Shown here in pieces: positions 1 to 10,176 of a DNA stretch of 64,000 nucleotides (position 1 is the first letter of the stretch; each line of letters opens with the position of its first letter). The stretch covers positions 17,737,001-17,801,000 of the forward strand of contig OX387199.1 of the NCBI GenBank assembly GCA_947561715.1, in the 5' to 3' direction. The stretch is from Ascidia mentula. Its lineage: Eukaryota > Chordata > Ascidiacea > Phlebobranchia > Ascidiidae. The notes beneath the pieces were generated by a model. The model did not search any database, was not told where the DNA came from, and was given only the letters and a program-made list of their open reading frames with translations. Both the position numbers and the translations under genes were made by a program.

Positions 1-182
1 ATAACGTGAGCAAGAGTTAAACAATTACTCGCTACAGTTAACCCGATACAACCCTGACTTGATTGTAAATAACCATTTACTATCTATGCCCATGTTGTTA
101 TCCAGTAATTTGCTTATTTGCATATATGGGAAGAATTAATTTAAATGAAAAAGCCAAATCTGACTTGCTGCTATACATTATG

Positions 183-440
183 TGCAAACGTTTCGTTCAC
201 GACTGCGTCTGACGTTTTTCAAAATAAAAGTCAAAACGAAATACAAAATCTCCATGCATTTTGTATGGGCTGACCATGTCCAACATCAGTGCAATTTGAG
301 AATGAGCTGCAACCAAGAGGGCTCTGAGGTAGACAGGCAACAAAACGGGCAAAACATAACAACTCGTCAGAGCCACATCACGTGACAGCAGCTACACCAG
401 GCAGTGACGTCGTCATATCAGATGTGTTGAGCTGCAGTGA
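183..440 (-). repeat. Dispersed repeat with decayed hammerhead-like end
   Basis: This stretch is an inverted, diverged copy of 59275-59480. Shared blocks, read on the minus strand at 59 kb, include a gaggtagacaag-like block, a cgtcacgtgacagcagc-like block and the end gatgtgtcaagctgcagt. The outer end at 183-216 read on the minus strand keeps GAAACGU preceded by a GACGCAGT-like segment, but the CUGATGA box and GUC are damaged. An ORF at 182-385 crosses it and is not a gene. The family identity (Penelope-like or retrozyme-like) is inferred from the hammerhead-like end only. Confidence 0.55.
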
Positions 441-1150
441 TTTCTGTTTTGTGTAGGAAACATTGCTTCTGATAAATATGCTAGCTATCAACATTTTTAT
501 AAAACTTCACCAATAAAGAGTCTAATTTTGAACAAATATTTCATTTACAGTGATTGTTTCTTTCATTTCTTGTTCTGTAATACATTTGCATTGCTATATT
601 TGTGCAGTTTTGTAGGAGTGGAAAAGACCACGCAAGGGTGTAACACAAAAAGTAGTTAGGTAGCAGTGGGTGGATAAACGCAGGCTAGTGGTGGAAATTA
701 CCACCACTGGAGGTGTTAAACCTCAAGCTTGGAGTTTTCCACCTCAACCCTACAGGGGTGGAATTGTCCAACGTAGCTTGGAATATTGGGACCACTCCAC
801 GTTTTTGATTTACAGTTAAATTGTATTGCAAACATGCACATGTTACGCTTATCATACATGATTAGAAGTGAGATAATTTTATCTGTTTTTCACCAACGTG
901 AGGTGTAAACAAGTACAAAAATGCACAGTCAATTGATCCCCGAAATGATTTGCGTAAAAGTTCTCAACACAGGCTGCAGATGAAAGGAAACAAGACACAA
1001 TTCATCTGAACCAAACCTCCCCAAGCAGTTTTCGAACTGACTTCAGGATAAATTACAAGGAAATGCTTGGACATTTCGTCGAAATCCGCATATACGTAGC
1101 GAATTCTTCCCACCCATTAAAGCTAAATGTTTTGTTAGAGAACCAACACG
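441..1150. other. Non-coding stretch, nothing recognised
   Basis: No coding sequence was recognised. Around 689-742 the sequence ggtggaaa recurs inverted as ttttccacc about 38 bases later, an imperfect hairpin of unknown meaning. The rest is AT-rich and unremarkable. Confidence 0.4.
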
Positions 1151-1264
1151 ATGAACAAAGCAGCCATTCTGTTCATGTTTGCATGCTTGATGCTCATTAC
1201 CATCGATACAACCAACGGGTGGAGACGAAGACGCAGGCACGACCAGCAGAGTAGTTTTGAGTAA
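1151..1264 (+). CDS. Possible 37-residue secreted basic peptide
   Basis: An ATG-to-TAA frame of 37 codons starts MNKAAILFMFACLMLITIDT, a good signal peptide (charged n-region, long hydrophobic core, small residues before a likely cut after TNG). The predicted mature part is about 14 residues: W, five arginines, H-D-Q-Q, then S-S-F-E. A gtaagaaa donor-like site lies just past the stop (1266), so this could also be the first coding exon of a gene whose stop has arisen by mutation or is avoided by another splice. No family was recognised. It overlaps a longer frame on the opposite strand (1043-1357) that has no recognisable domain. Confidence 0.35.
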   Translation: MNKAAILFMFACLMLITIDTTNGWRRRRRHDQQSSFE

Positions 1265-1842
1265 TGGTAAGAAATGTCTGTGTGTAACGCGTTTGATTAT
1301 TTTTGAAATACTGTAACCAAAAAGCAAAAAAATATGCCAATAAATTAGTATGAACATTTTTTTAATTGACTCTACTTAATGCAAACCCCTACCAGACCAG
1401 ATTAAAGACACAACTGGCCAGATTTGGTCGCGGGCCACACTTTGCCCATGTCTGCACTAATACGTACTGCGACTCAAAAATATCATAGTATGTTTTTTCT
1501 TCGACAAAGCGCCGCCTCCAGCATTGCCGACGGCATATTGTAAAACCCGTAGTTCCATAAATCTCACAAACAAAGGAAATAATCCGACAAATAATCGGAA
1601 AAGAAAGGGAAGAAAAACGCGTAGTTCCGAGAAACAAACAATCCATATCTTGGAAGACAACTCTTTTCTACGAAAGCAAAATCTTGCGAGCAAATGTTTT
1701 TGTCATATAAAGTTGGAAATGGAAACAAAACCAGAATATCAAACATGAGAACAATACTCATATTAATTCTTTTTCTAGTTGAACGCCTTTGGGCCAAATG
1801 TAATTGTTTGTGGTCGAAGACCAGCCAATTGCAAACACTGCC

Positions 1843-1870
1843 CTACAGGTCTCGTCAGTGCAGCTGACTA
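1843..1870 (-). repeat. Partial hammerhead family-A copy (5' half)
   Basis: Read on the minus strand, GCUGCA precedes an intact CUGACGA box and GACCUGUAG, matching the stem I, core and stem II 5' strand of the other family-A copies. The GGUC-GAAAC half is missing or replaced, so it cannot fold as a hammerhead. Confidence 0.45.
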
Positions 1871-2300
1871 TTTTACCTCTGAATGTATTTTTAGAAGTGA
1901 CACTTTTCCCCCTAATTATAGCAAAACCATTAACATCGCCATGGGGGGCTGCATATGCTTGATTTGAAATATTCGCATCCAATTACTAGCCTTTGAATTG
2001 CATGGGCGGTTTTGTAAGGCAGGAAATCGCCAACCTATTATTTAGCATATACCATTGTTACCACTACATCGGTGCTGTATTGCGGTTTATTATCCTCGAC
2101 TGGTACGAAGGATTTTATGTATTGTTTTAAGTGCGTAATCTTTTTTAGTAATTTGTTTGAGGGTTGTGTTTTTTTGGGGAGAAAAAAGACTGACACAGGC
2201 TCAAAAACCGAGCAAGTTTTATTGTTTGAAGTTTTTAATACCGAATAGAATTTGAACGGAATTGCTAATTGCTTACAGCAAACTTTTAGGAGACGGAAAT
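1871..2300. other. Upstream region of the sulfotransferase gene
   Basis: No gene was recognised. A minus-strand frame at 1758-1982 and another at 2038-2307 carry no known motif. The promoter and 5' UTR of the sulfotransferase gene should lie here, but no TATA box or other element could be fixed. Confidence 0.3.
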
Positions 2301-5300
2301 ATGTCATTTCACAAATTTAAAGGTGCAGTTTTCTTCATACGTTTGGTGGCAATATGTCTTCTCTCTCTTGTTTTAATGAATGCGTACAACTCGCATCGAG
2401 GGGGGCAACAGTACAGTGCAAAAGCAAGGTAAGCAGTTTACTTTTTGTGATGAAATCAAACAGTTTAAATGCTTTTCAACAAACTTCGGTATGTTTCAGA
2501 AAGTACGTAATGTCGTTCGCCAAAGCTCCAAAAGGAGTCGCCACATTTTGCGAAAGCAAGTAAACCTTGACTTGATAGCCTAAATTTGTTAATCGAGTTC
2601 TAAAAAGGCCTATGAGGATACAAATGTTTATCATTACCGGCTTCCAACGTCAGATATATATTATGAAGTGACAACACAACATAGGTTTCCCCAGCGCATT
2701 GCTTTAACTTAATCTGTTGCGTTGGCAGGCTCCTTCCTCGGGTGTTTTAATGAGTCAATAGAACAGAAGGCGGCAGTGGTACATCGACATCACTTAATGA
2801 CACTCAACTGGTGTATTTCCTCGTGCCACTCACAGTGAGATCCGAACGTTTATGAAATTGTTCTTTTCCTGAGTGCTAAAAACAAACAGCGAAAGATACT
2901 GAACAGGAAAGCCAAAGCTCACAACACTGATAATACTCGCAGCAGTGTTCGTTTGCTTATGGTGATTGGCATATTAACTTTACCTTTTCTATTCCGAGTC
3001 ATTTATACTCCATTGTACGTTGTTGGTTAATCTTTGAATAGAATCTTAATTCACACGAAATCGTCTAATTAGCTACCAGTGTGTAGGACTGTGGTTCCCA
3101 ACTTCATGAACCACTCGATCGCTCATGCCTAACAAACTATTACGTCGACGTACCATAAAGCGACGACCTTCTATAGATACAAACTCGTTCACGTACATTG
3201 ATAATTCTTTTTATCTGCTGCCACAATATAACCATTGCAGGGCTATGCTGTTGAACATAAAAATGAATTTGGTGAAACGTGAAAGTAAGGCTACGCCGCC
3301 CCAACAACGCAAAAACGAGGGTCCATATAGTGTAGTGTCAGTGAACATGAAACTGAACCATCTTTATTGCATGCAAACCAACAACCTACACTGTGAAGTA
3401 TCAGCATAAGTTCAATCGTGCTTTTAGTGGCCACACCTACGCTGTACTTAAGAATGGAAGCACATGCATGTGCGATAACGTTCTTGATCACATCGCAAAC
3501 AAACGAGTGACGTCGCACGGATGTGATCAAATATGTGCAGGAGAGGAAACGGCGGGAGAAGATAAAAAATGCGGAGGGAAGAATAGCGTGAACGCATATT
3601 TTATTAAAGGCAAATGTGTGCAACGTAAGTAAAACTGTTACGGTACAAATCACTAAATAGACAAGAACACTTTTAGCTCGGACAATAAACCGTCGTTACT
3701 TTCTTGATATTATGAGGTCGCTCGGTAAAACGACAGCATCCAAGACTTTACCTGGCAATAAGTTATTTTTCTTCGTTCGAACTGAATCGAACAATTGACG
3801 CGCTTGTCTCAGCAAATTTCAAACTTTTTAGCACCTTTCATCAAAGAACACGTGGTGTCCCGCCAGCGAGGCTGCATTCAACACAATCAAGCCATTCTTC
3901 CAGACCAATACGTCATGTCCGAGTCATCAACTGATTGTCTGATGATATGTGAACATCAGCACCACCCGGCGGCAATTTACGGTGCAGGGAAAAAATGCTG
4001 GTGCGGAGAATTTGGCCCGACATTTGGGTACGTTTCGTTCCTACGGCAGCAAAACGAAAACATGTTTCACAGTAAAATACCCGGAATGTATTGTTCTTAG
4101 CCTAGCAATGATATATTCGTAATAAGTTACCAGCTAAGATATGTTGAAAGCAATTTTGTACCAAAATACCTTACAGGGTACGAAAAGCAAAATGCAACAG
4201 GTCGAAACATTTTCTAGTTGTAACATGTAACCTAACTGCTCGGCATCTCACTATATATTTCATTTTGTTTCGTTTTCGCAGTCCTTTGATCTGTATTTCA
4301 GTATGTGCTACTTATTTTTGTTTTATAATGCATTCTTTTCGGTGCTAGCGATGCCTATAAGCAAGCAAAGTACGTATATATATATATTTACATCAGTTAA
4401 ACCGACGATGAGATTTTTACAACAAAGTAGTGAAAAGTAATCTGATACGAAGTCTTTATCCGACAGAAACCTTACCGAAGATCACAAATTTTCATAAAGC
4501 TTTCACTTCTGTATGTTTTTAACTGTTTCGTCATAATTTTTCACTCAGGGGCACAATTTCCAGACAAGAGGAATTCAACTCAACTGATTCGCTGGAAATT
4601 TTCCGTACGCTGGCGGAGGACAAAAGATGCGGAAATGTTCGTCTTCTTCCCGCCGGTGAATACAACCGAACACTCCTGACCTCCTACCCCGGATCTGGAA
4701 ACACGTGGATTCGGTATATGTTAGAAAAGGCGACCGGATTCTACACGGGGAGTTATTACTCGGATAAAGAAATCGGTGCCATGGGTTTGTACAATGTAAA
4801 AGTGGAATGAATTTGAAAGTGTGATGATGCAAAAAATACGTACATGTATTTTACAAAAATTCAAACTTATGTGGAACAAGCAGAGTACCTGTGCCAAGTA
4901 TAGAAAACGTATGCTGAGGTTTACACTAAAAAAAAACTACTAATAATTTTGTGCTTATTCAGGATACTTGGGAGAAAGTCTGAAGCCAAGTGAAAATAGA
5001 ACAGACCCACTAAAAAACCATTTGTTCCATGGTCTTTCAGGGCACGAAAATATCCATTCCATAATCTTGATCATAAGAAACCCGTACAAGTCGATTTTGT
5101 CGTACGCTAACTTCCGGACTCGGAAGAAAAATCGACACGTTGGTCATGCTACGGATGATGAAATAAAAAAAGGTTACGTTTAAAGCTTCATTTTAATTCT
5201 TTAATTCTTTAATAAGTTAATATGCTGATAATGCTAAACGCATTTATTGATTTTTAAAAACACCTTTTATCTGCAGAACTCAACGCAGAAATACTGGTGA

Positions 5301-5659
5301 AAAAAATAACCAAACATTTAACATACCACAAAAATGTGTTGTCAAGCAAAAAACCAAAACTCGTTCTCTACTACGAGGACATAGTGGCCGATCCGATCTC
5401 CAACGTGAGAAAGATGGTTGAATTCTTTCCAAATCCCGCACTTCACCCGAAAAACCTGGAAGATCGACTCGCCTGTCTCCGCTTGGAACTCGAAGGTTTT
5501 GCCAAGCGAAAGCCGCGCCGGTATTCATTTGAAATTTATCCACCATTTACACGGGAAGTGATTAATAAGAACATTGGATACTTGCGAAAATATCTTCAAA
5601 TAACCGGCGTTGAAAAAGCATTACCTCCATACGAAAAAATACTGCATGACCAGAAGTAG
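2301..5659 (+). CDS. WSC-domain sialate/carbohydrate sulfotransferase, WSCD1/2-like
   Basis: This is a Golgi-type type II membrane sulfotransferase split over at least seven exons: 2301-2428, 2729-2834, 3428-3624, 3832-4027, 4564-4784, 4963-5172, 5277-5659. Exon 1 encodes a short cytosolic tail and a signal anchor ([19 protein letters not shown]). Exons 2-3 form one WSC domain (GCFNES.., [18 protein letters not shown]). Exon 4 gives the first half of a second WSC domain ([22 protein letters not shown]). Exon 5 has the PAPS 5'-phosphosulfate loop [15 protein letters not shown], exon 6 the 3'-phosphate site [14 protein letters not shown], and exon 7 [12 protein letters not shown] before the stop. 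Phases agree at every join from exon 2 onward; the join of exon 1 to exon 2 is out of phase, so a small exon is missing or exon 1 is misplaced (2500-2559 was tried and does not fix it). Vertebrate WSCD proteins are reported to sulfate sialic acids; substrate here is inferred. Confidence 0.88.
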
Positions 5660-6435
5660 GATGCCAGTGACACATTTTTTGTTCTATTTGTGTATATACC
5701 CACAGTTTCTCTTTAAAAGAAGACCTAGGTCTTTGTCTTTCGTAGCGAACACTATCCAAGTATGTTTTTTGTTGTCACTGTTGTTGTTCTATTACGTGTG
5801 CTGTCAATATAAGACCGACTTCCAGCGAAAATATTGATGTGGGTGTTTTTGATAAGTAGCGTTGTAATCTTGTTCCAATCACACATATGAAATGACTATC
5901 AACTGTCAGCACGAAAAAAATGGATGGCACTAAGAAGCCTACACTAAACAGGATAAAAAGAAAAAAAAATGTTTGGATACAAATACCTTACTAAGTATAT
6001 GCAAATTAAAATATAAGGCTCATGCAAATCAATTTAATGGATCATTTAAAGCACAACGTGTTGGCCTAATCAGTGGGCTAATTTTATTGATGGGTGTGAG
6101 CTTCGTTGCAAGAAAATTTATGTACATCCAAATGAAATTCAAAACGAGACAACTGATCGGGTTTCCAGTGAATCTACATCATTCGCATTGACCTTGTATC
6201 GCCGAAGCCTTTATTTCACCAAGTGTTTTTTCCCGGTGGAACCAACTTAAAGAATTGCCGCTGGTGGTATCACGGAGCCAGGGGCCATTAAGTCTTGCCT
6301 TTTCACAAGAGTGATGCCACCATGACCGCCGTGTTCCGCAGCACAATTAGATGCCCTACTTCTGCAAATAAAACTGATACGTTTTAATTAGTCCACACAA
6401 TAACGTTACGCGCAAATGTTTGACCAAATCAGTCA
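5660..6435. other. 3' flank, nothing recognised
   Basis: AT-rich sequence after the sulfotransferase stop codon. An open frame at 5973-6191 has no recognisable domain. Part of this must be the 3' UTR of the sulfotransferase transcript; no clear polyadenylation site could be chosen. Confidence 0.3.
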
Positions 6436-6481
6436 ATAGACTTCGAATCAGAAGATTGAGAGTTCGAGTCCCTTCGTGGGT
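6436..6481 (+). pseudogene. 3' half of a tRNA-Arg(TCG) gene
   Basis: The sequence has an anticodon arm GACTTCGAATCAG with TCG in the loop, a variable region, a T arm with the B-box-like GTTCGAGTCCC and part of the acceptor strand. It resembles the 3' half of animal tRNA-Arg(TCG). The D arm and 5' acceptor strand are absent, so it is a relic or the tail of a tRNA-derived retroelement, not a working tRNA. Confidence 0.55.
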
Positions 6482-8354
6482 AAATCCCAACAAAGGTATG
6501 TTAAGTTTTTAAGTTATGCAAATCTGACGCCATTGCTTAGATTAAAATACTTAATTTACACGAATTGATATTGCTTTGATCCTAGCTTACTCCTTTGTGC
6601 AGTAAAATACATTTTAAATATATTTTTATGTATATCTTACAGTCTATATATAAGTAGATATTGAGCATTTTTTTTTAATTTAGTAAAAATGCAACCAAAA
6701 TACAAGCTACCCAATTTATAAAAAGCTCATTTACATGCTGCGATGCCAGTGAAACTTACTTGCAGTGTAATAAGAGTGTTTCCCAATTAAAGCCAAGCCA
6801 GGGGGAACAGGCATTCACATGTCATTGCCTGACAGTTTCTAATTTAAAAACGCCTTTACATTCAATAATATTTGGATAATAGGAAACAACACGACGCAGG
6901 TCCAGGGTAATCCGTGATATTCTTGCTAGTTTACCTTTTCTAAAAACAAATTATATCTGGCATTTTTGTTGTTGAAACAACCTGAGCTTCACATGATCAA
7001 TATACGCGCGGACGCAATTCATAACAAACGCTCATTCACCCATTGAGCCTTTTCAGTCAAAGATAGTACTCACTTGTATTCTGCAGATGCGTGTCCACTT
7101 AACTCTCAAGCGACACCGTATGATGCAATTGGTAAAAATGTAAAGCCAATCCAGACCTTAAGTTAAAATTCTATAAAAAGCTGCAGCTAATTTTCCTCTC
7201 AAATTGTTGAAATTTATTGCCTCGCAAAGGAAAAAGGCGGTTAACAATATGTGAAGTTTTTTTGCAGTTTATTTGTGAACACTGTGCGTGTCGTATGGTT
7301 TTGAATTTGTTAGGTCTGAGTTCGTTTCATGCAACCAAAATACCTCTGAAATCACATCCTACTTTACATATAAGTTATACTGAAAAAAAATAATAAAATA
7401 ATTAATGAGAGTTTAGGAGCAAATTCGACATCGTCAAGAAATATCAATAAAGTTCAAGATTAAGACATGATGTTGATTTATCAGAAAAACATTTACTTGT
7501 GTTGGAACTTATTGTAAAAAAGCATAAGTGTGTATCATCCATACTACCAACATCAGATTCTTTTGTTCTTCTGAGACCTTGACGCAGCGAAAAAACGAGT
7601 GTTTCGTTACCAAGTTGTTTGTGACATTTTCGATATTCTTTCATGGTATAGGATATGTGCAGAAAAAGATGCAACAAACTCTTCAGAAAAGAAAAAAACT
7701 TTTTGCAGTTTTTTATGTCTCCGAAAACGATACTGCTAAATCTCATGTGTATGACTGTATAAAGTATTTCCAAAACAGGCCTGTTTCACAAAACTTTTTG
7801 GTGCTACTAAAGTTGTAAGTGCCTACAAGGTACGAGGTATATAAACTTTTATCCTCTCAACACTATGTTTATTGACAAGGACAAAAAATATTCGCTGTCA
7901 ACGGGCTGCTGCAGTTGACAAAACAATTTTGGAAAAAGGTTGAATGTTGCCGCTGCGCATGTTGACGAAGAAAAAGGAATAACATTGATATTTATGCAAA
8001 AAATTTGGTCCGATACGATACATCACCATAAAATCCATAATCACCCACAAAAAAACACGCGGGAGTGTTTTAACTGTTTTGGTGAATTTTTGAAGTTGGC
8101 AGGATATATTTTCCTACCAACGTCAATACAACATATTTACAAGTAAACGATCATCCAAAGACACAATAAGTACATATCTGACAACAAATGCGTTGACTTC
8201 ATCGCCAAAATGTTTCATCTTCATCTCATACGATCGTTGGCACTTCGGACGACAAAGGCGCACTCGAATGTTTTCTGCCATACGATAGATTGCAAAATGA
8301 AGTGAGTTCACTGGAACCAGGGGGAATAAACGCAAGGTTGAATGCAAGGTTTAT
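6482..8354. other. Intergenic, nothing recognised
   Basis: Long AT-rich stretch. Overlapping frames at 7444-7773 (-) and 7528-7818 (+) are mutual shadows with no known motif, and 7940-8146 (+) is the same. I see no gene, RNA or clear repeat here. Confidence 0.3.
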
Positions 8355-8897
8355 TTACAGAGTGGATTCTTCTTCAATTACAAGTAACTTTTCCCGGTTG
8401 GCAACCACAACCACATTTTCCTGTTGCTCTTCCTGTGGTTGGCGCCTGAAAACGACACGTAGGCCATCCCGAATTCTATTATAAAGCAGTTTCGGGGCGT
8501 TGGAGTAGATTAGGGGATTTAGAGAGCTGTTGATGGGGAGCAAGATAATTGCTGACACAGAGTACATCACTGGAGGCATTGGGACTCCACCGATGTTCAC
8601 AAATGCCATGATTGTAATTGGAACCGAGCAGAGAAAATCAGTAATTATCAGTCGAAGGATTTTCTTTTGCATTTCTGCCGAAACAAACAGCATTAACACA
8701 ACAACACGTCTGCAAGTACGAATGAGCTTACCTTTGTTTTGTGTTGCCGCCCTTCCAACTCCAGGTCTATCGTTCACAACCGCAGGTTTTTGTTTTAAAA
8801 CTGCGTACACAACCAAGACTCCAATAAAAGATTTCCAAATACGTTTTTGCAATCTACGCACAACTTCAGTTAAAGTTTGAGAACGACGTTGAAACAA
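8355..8897 (-). CDS. LGR/relaxin-receptor-like GPCR, C-terminal exons
   Basis: Two exons (8732-8897, then 8355-8674) are separated by a 57-bp intron (gtaagc..ggcag) whose removal joins AATQNK to EMQKKILRLI in frame. The product holds the end of TM5 (FIGVLVVYAVL), the third loop, TM6 (LIITDFLCSVPITIMAF) and TM7 with ILLPINSSLNPLIYS, then a basic tail ending at the stop. The pair ITDFLC..P in TM6 and LPINSSLNPLIY in TM7 is characteristic of glycoprotein-hormone and relaxin-type LGR receptors. An acceptor-like tattttag precedes 8897. The upstream exons (TM1-5 and LRRs) were not found in the following few kilobases on the minus strand, so this is either a gene with long introns or a fragment. Confidence 0.65.
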   Translation of the reverse strand: MFQRRSQTLTEVVRRLQKRIWKSFIGVLVVYAVLKQKPAVVNDRPGVGRAATQNKGKLIRTCRRVVVLMLFVSAEMQKKILRLIITDFLCSVPITIMAFVNIGGVPMPPVMYSVSAIILLPINSSLNPLIYSNAPKLLYNRIRDGLRVVFRRQPQEEQQENVVVVANREKLLVIEEESTL

Positions 8898-9249
8898 CTA
8901 AAATACATAGAAATCATTGAGAACGGGGATGCAAGTGAGTAAATTATGTTTTTGAAAACTAAAACTCACAAAAATAATTACAACCGGTCATTTAAAAAAT
9001 GGTTTTGATAAAATAAATTATTGCGCTGTGCAGTGACAGGTCAACAAATTATTTTCTTGTTTGTTTTGCTGAGTTTTGCTATAGGAGCGGCCTTAGGAAA
9101 ATTCTTCCGTTATGTCACACCCCACATACCATCCAACCATCTGCACTAAAAGCTTCTTTGCCTGATTTAGGAGTTTGGCGGCCCCAGAGCAAAACTGTTT
9201 CACACGAGTCCAGAATCACGTAGTTGTTAAGTTGCTGGAGTTGTTGGAG

Positions 9250-9460
9250 AGCTACAGACAAGGTGTACACGCACTGTTTCGACCTGTAAGGTCTGATCAG
9301 TGCAGTTGCTGACACTAATTTCCACTTTGTGGTACCTTTCGGTCAACGTCGATCCGTTTGGTACCCTATACTGAGTACCAAACAACAGAGACCAACCACT
9401 GTGGAGCGCACTAAGGCCAAACGGAACTGCTTGGTAACCGATAGCGCTAAAGGGTAAAAC
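9250..9460 (-). repeat. Hammerhead family-A repeat copy
   Basis: On the minus strand 9250-9310 reads: stem I 5' strand ending CUGCA, core CUGAUCA (one change from CUGANGA at G8), stem II GACC-UUACA-GGUC, GAAA, a stem III that can close on CUUG, then GUC and stem I 3' strand UGUAGC. The flank 9311-9460 matches 31693-31830 closely and, more distantly, the reverse complement of the 269-bp unit at 32161-32429, so the hammerhead belongs to a defined repeat family. Confidence 0.6.
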
Positions 9461-10121
9461 CCAATGCAAATAAAAAATAAGATTGACGAGGAAAAATGGC
9501 GATTTGTAAAGATTTTGCTGTTTTTTTGTTTCGTGAACAGCATTGTCTCATTTATTGGCAAAAGACACTTATCGCTAGATTTATCTGTGAGTAAGAAATG
9601 AGATACCTTTGAGAGACAAACTTGGTAAACATTTTCTGTGATGACAAATGCTCGCCGTGCGCCAGTTCCTCGTGTTAAAGGCCATGTGGTATTTAAAAAT
9701 TGCTTACTGTTTTGCAGAGCCTGAAATGTTTTACGTTTTTTTTTTTGGTTCGCGCTGGGTTAGTTTCTTTTTTATAAAGATTTTTTAAATATTTTGCGAG
9801 TTGTTGTAAAATCGTGTTTTGATCGGTTTGTACGTCATCTTAATGCATTAATCCAGTTATTGACTTTATCCATTCTTCTTTTTTCAAGATTTTAAAAAAT
9901 ATGAATTATTTTTCCCACCGCATTCAGTCCAACGTACTCTACTTCTGGCAATAGCGCTTGTAGTTTTTTCTTCAATAAGACAATCATACTTATACCTCAG
10001 TTCTAGCCTTAACATGGTCATCGCTTTATCGTGTGGCTGAAGTGCAAAATTTTAACTTTCGAGTCTTGTCTCAATTTCTTTTTTAAAAAGTATTGCTCTT
10101 CTGGCATAAAATAAACGTGTT

Positions 10122-10176
10122 GTATTTATTCGACGTTTCGTCTGCCATGCGGCGAGACTTCATCAGGTATTAATAC
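10122..10176 (-). ncRNA. Minimal hammerhead ribozyme, family B, intact core
   Basis: Read on the minus strand: stem I 5' strand GUAUUAAUAC, core CUGAUGA, stem II GUCU..AGAC with an inner GCC..GGC pairing, GAAA, CG, then UC to complete GUC, and stem I 3' strand GAAUAAAUAC. Stem I pairs at 8 of 10 positions and stem II is perfect. Stem III is only the palindromic ACGU, the form known for hammerheads that work as dimers in Penelope-like elements and retrozymes. Activity is inferred from the fold; the core shows no mutation. Confidence 0.6.

Noticed and set aside
1758-1982. 74-codon frame (-) overlapping a 62-codon frame (+)
   Set aside because: Overlaps the family-A hammerhead half copy; no protein motif recognised.
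2500-2559. Candidate 60-bp exon in the sulfotransferase gene
   Set aside because: Good splice sites, but it does not restore the frame between exon 1 and the first WSC exon, so it was not included.
3291-3653. 120-codon open frame (-)
   Set aside because: Antisense shadow of the WSC exon 3428-3624.
8530-8880. 116-codon open frame (+)
   Set aside because: Antisense shadow of the GPCR exons, whose minus-strand reading has TM6 and TM7 motifs.
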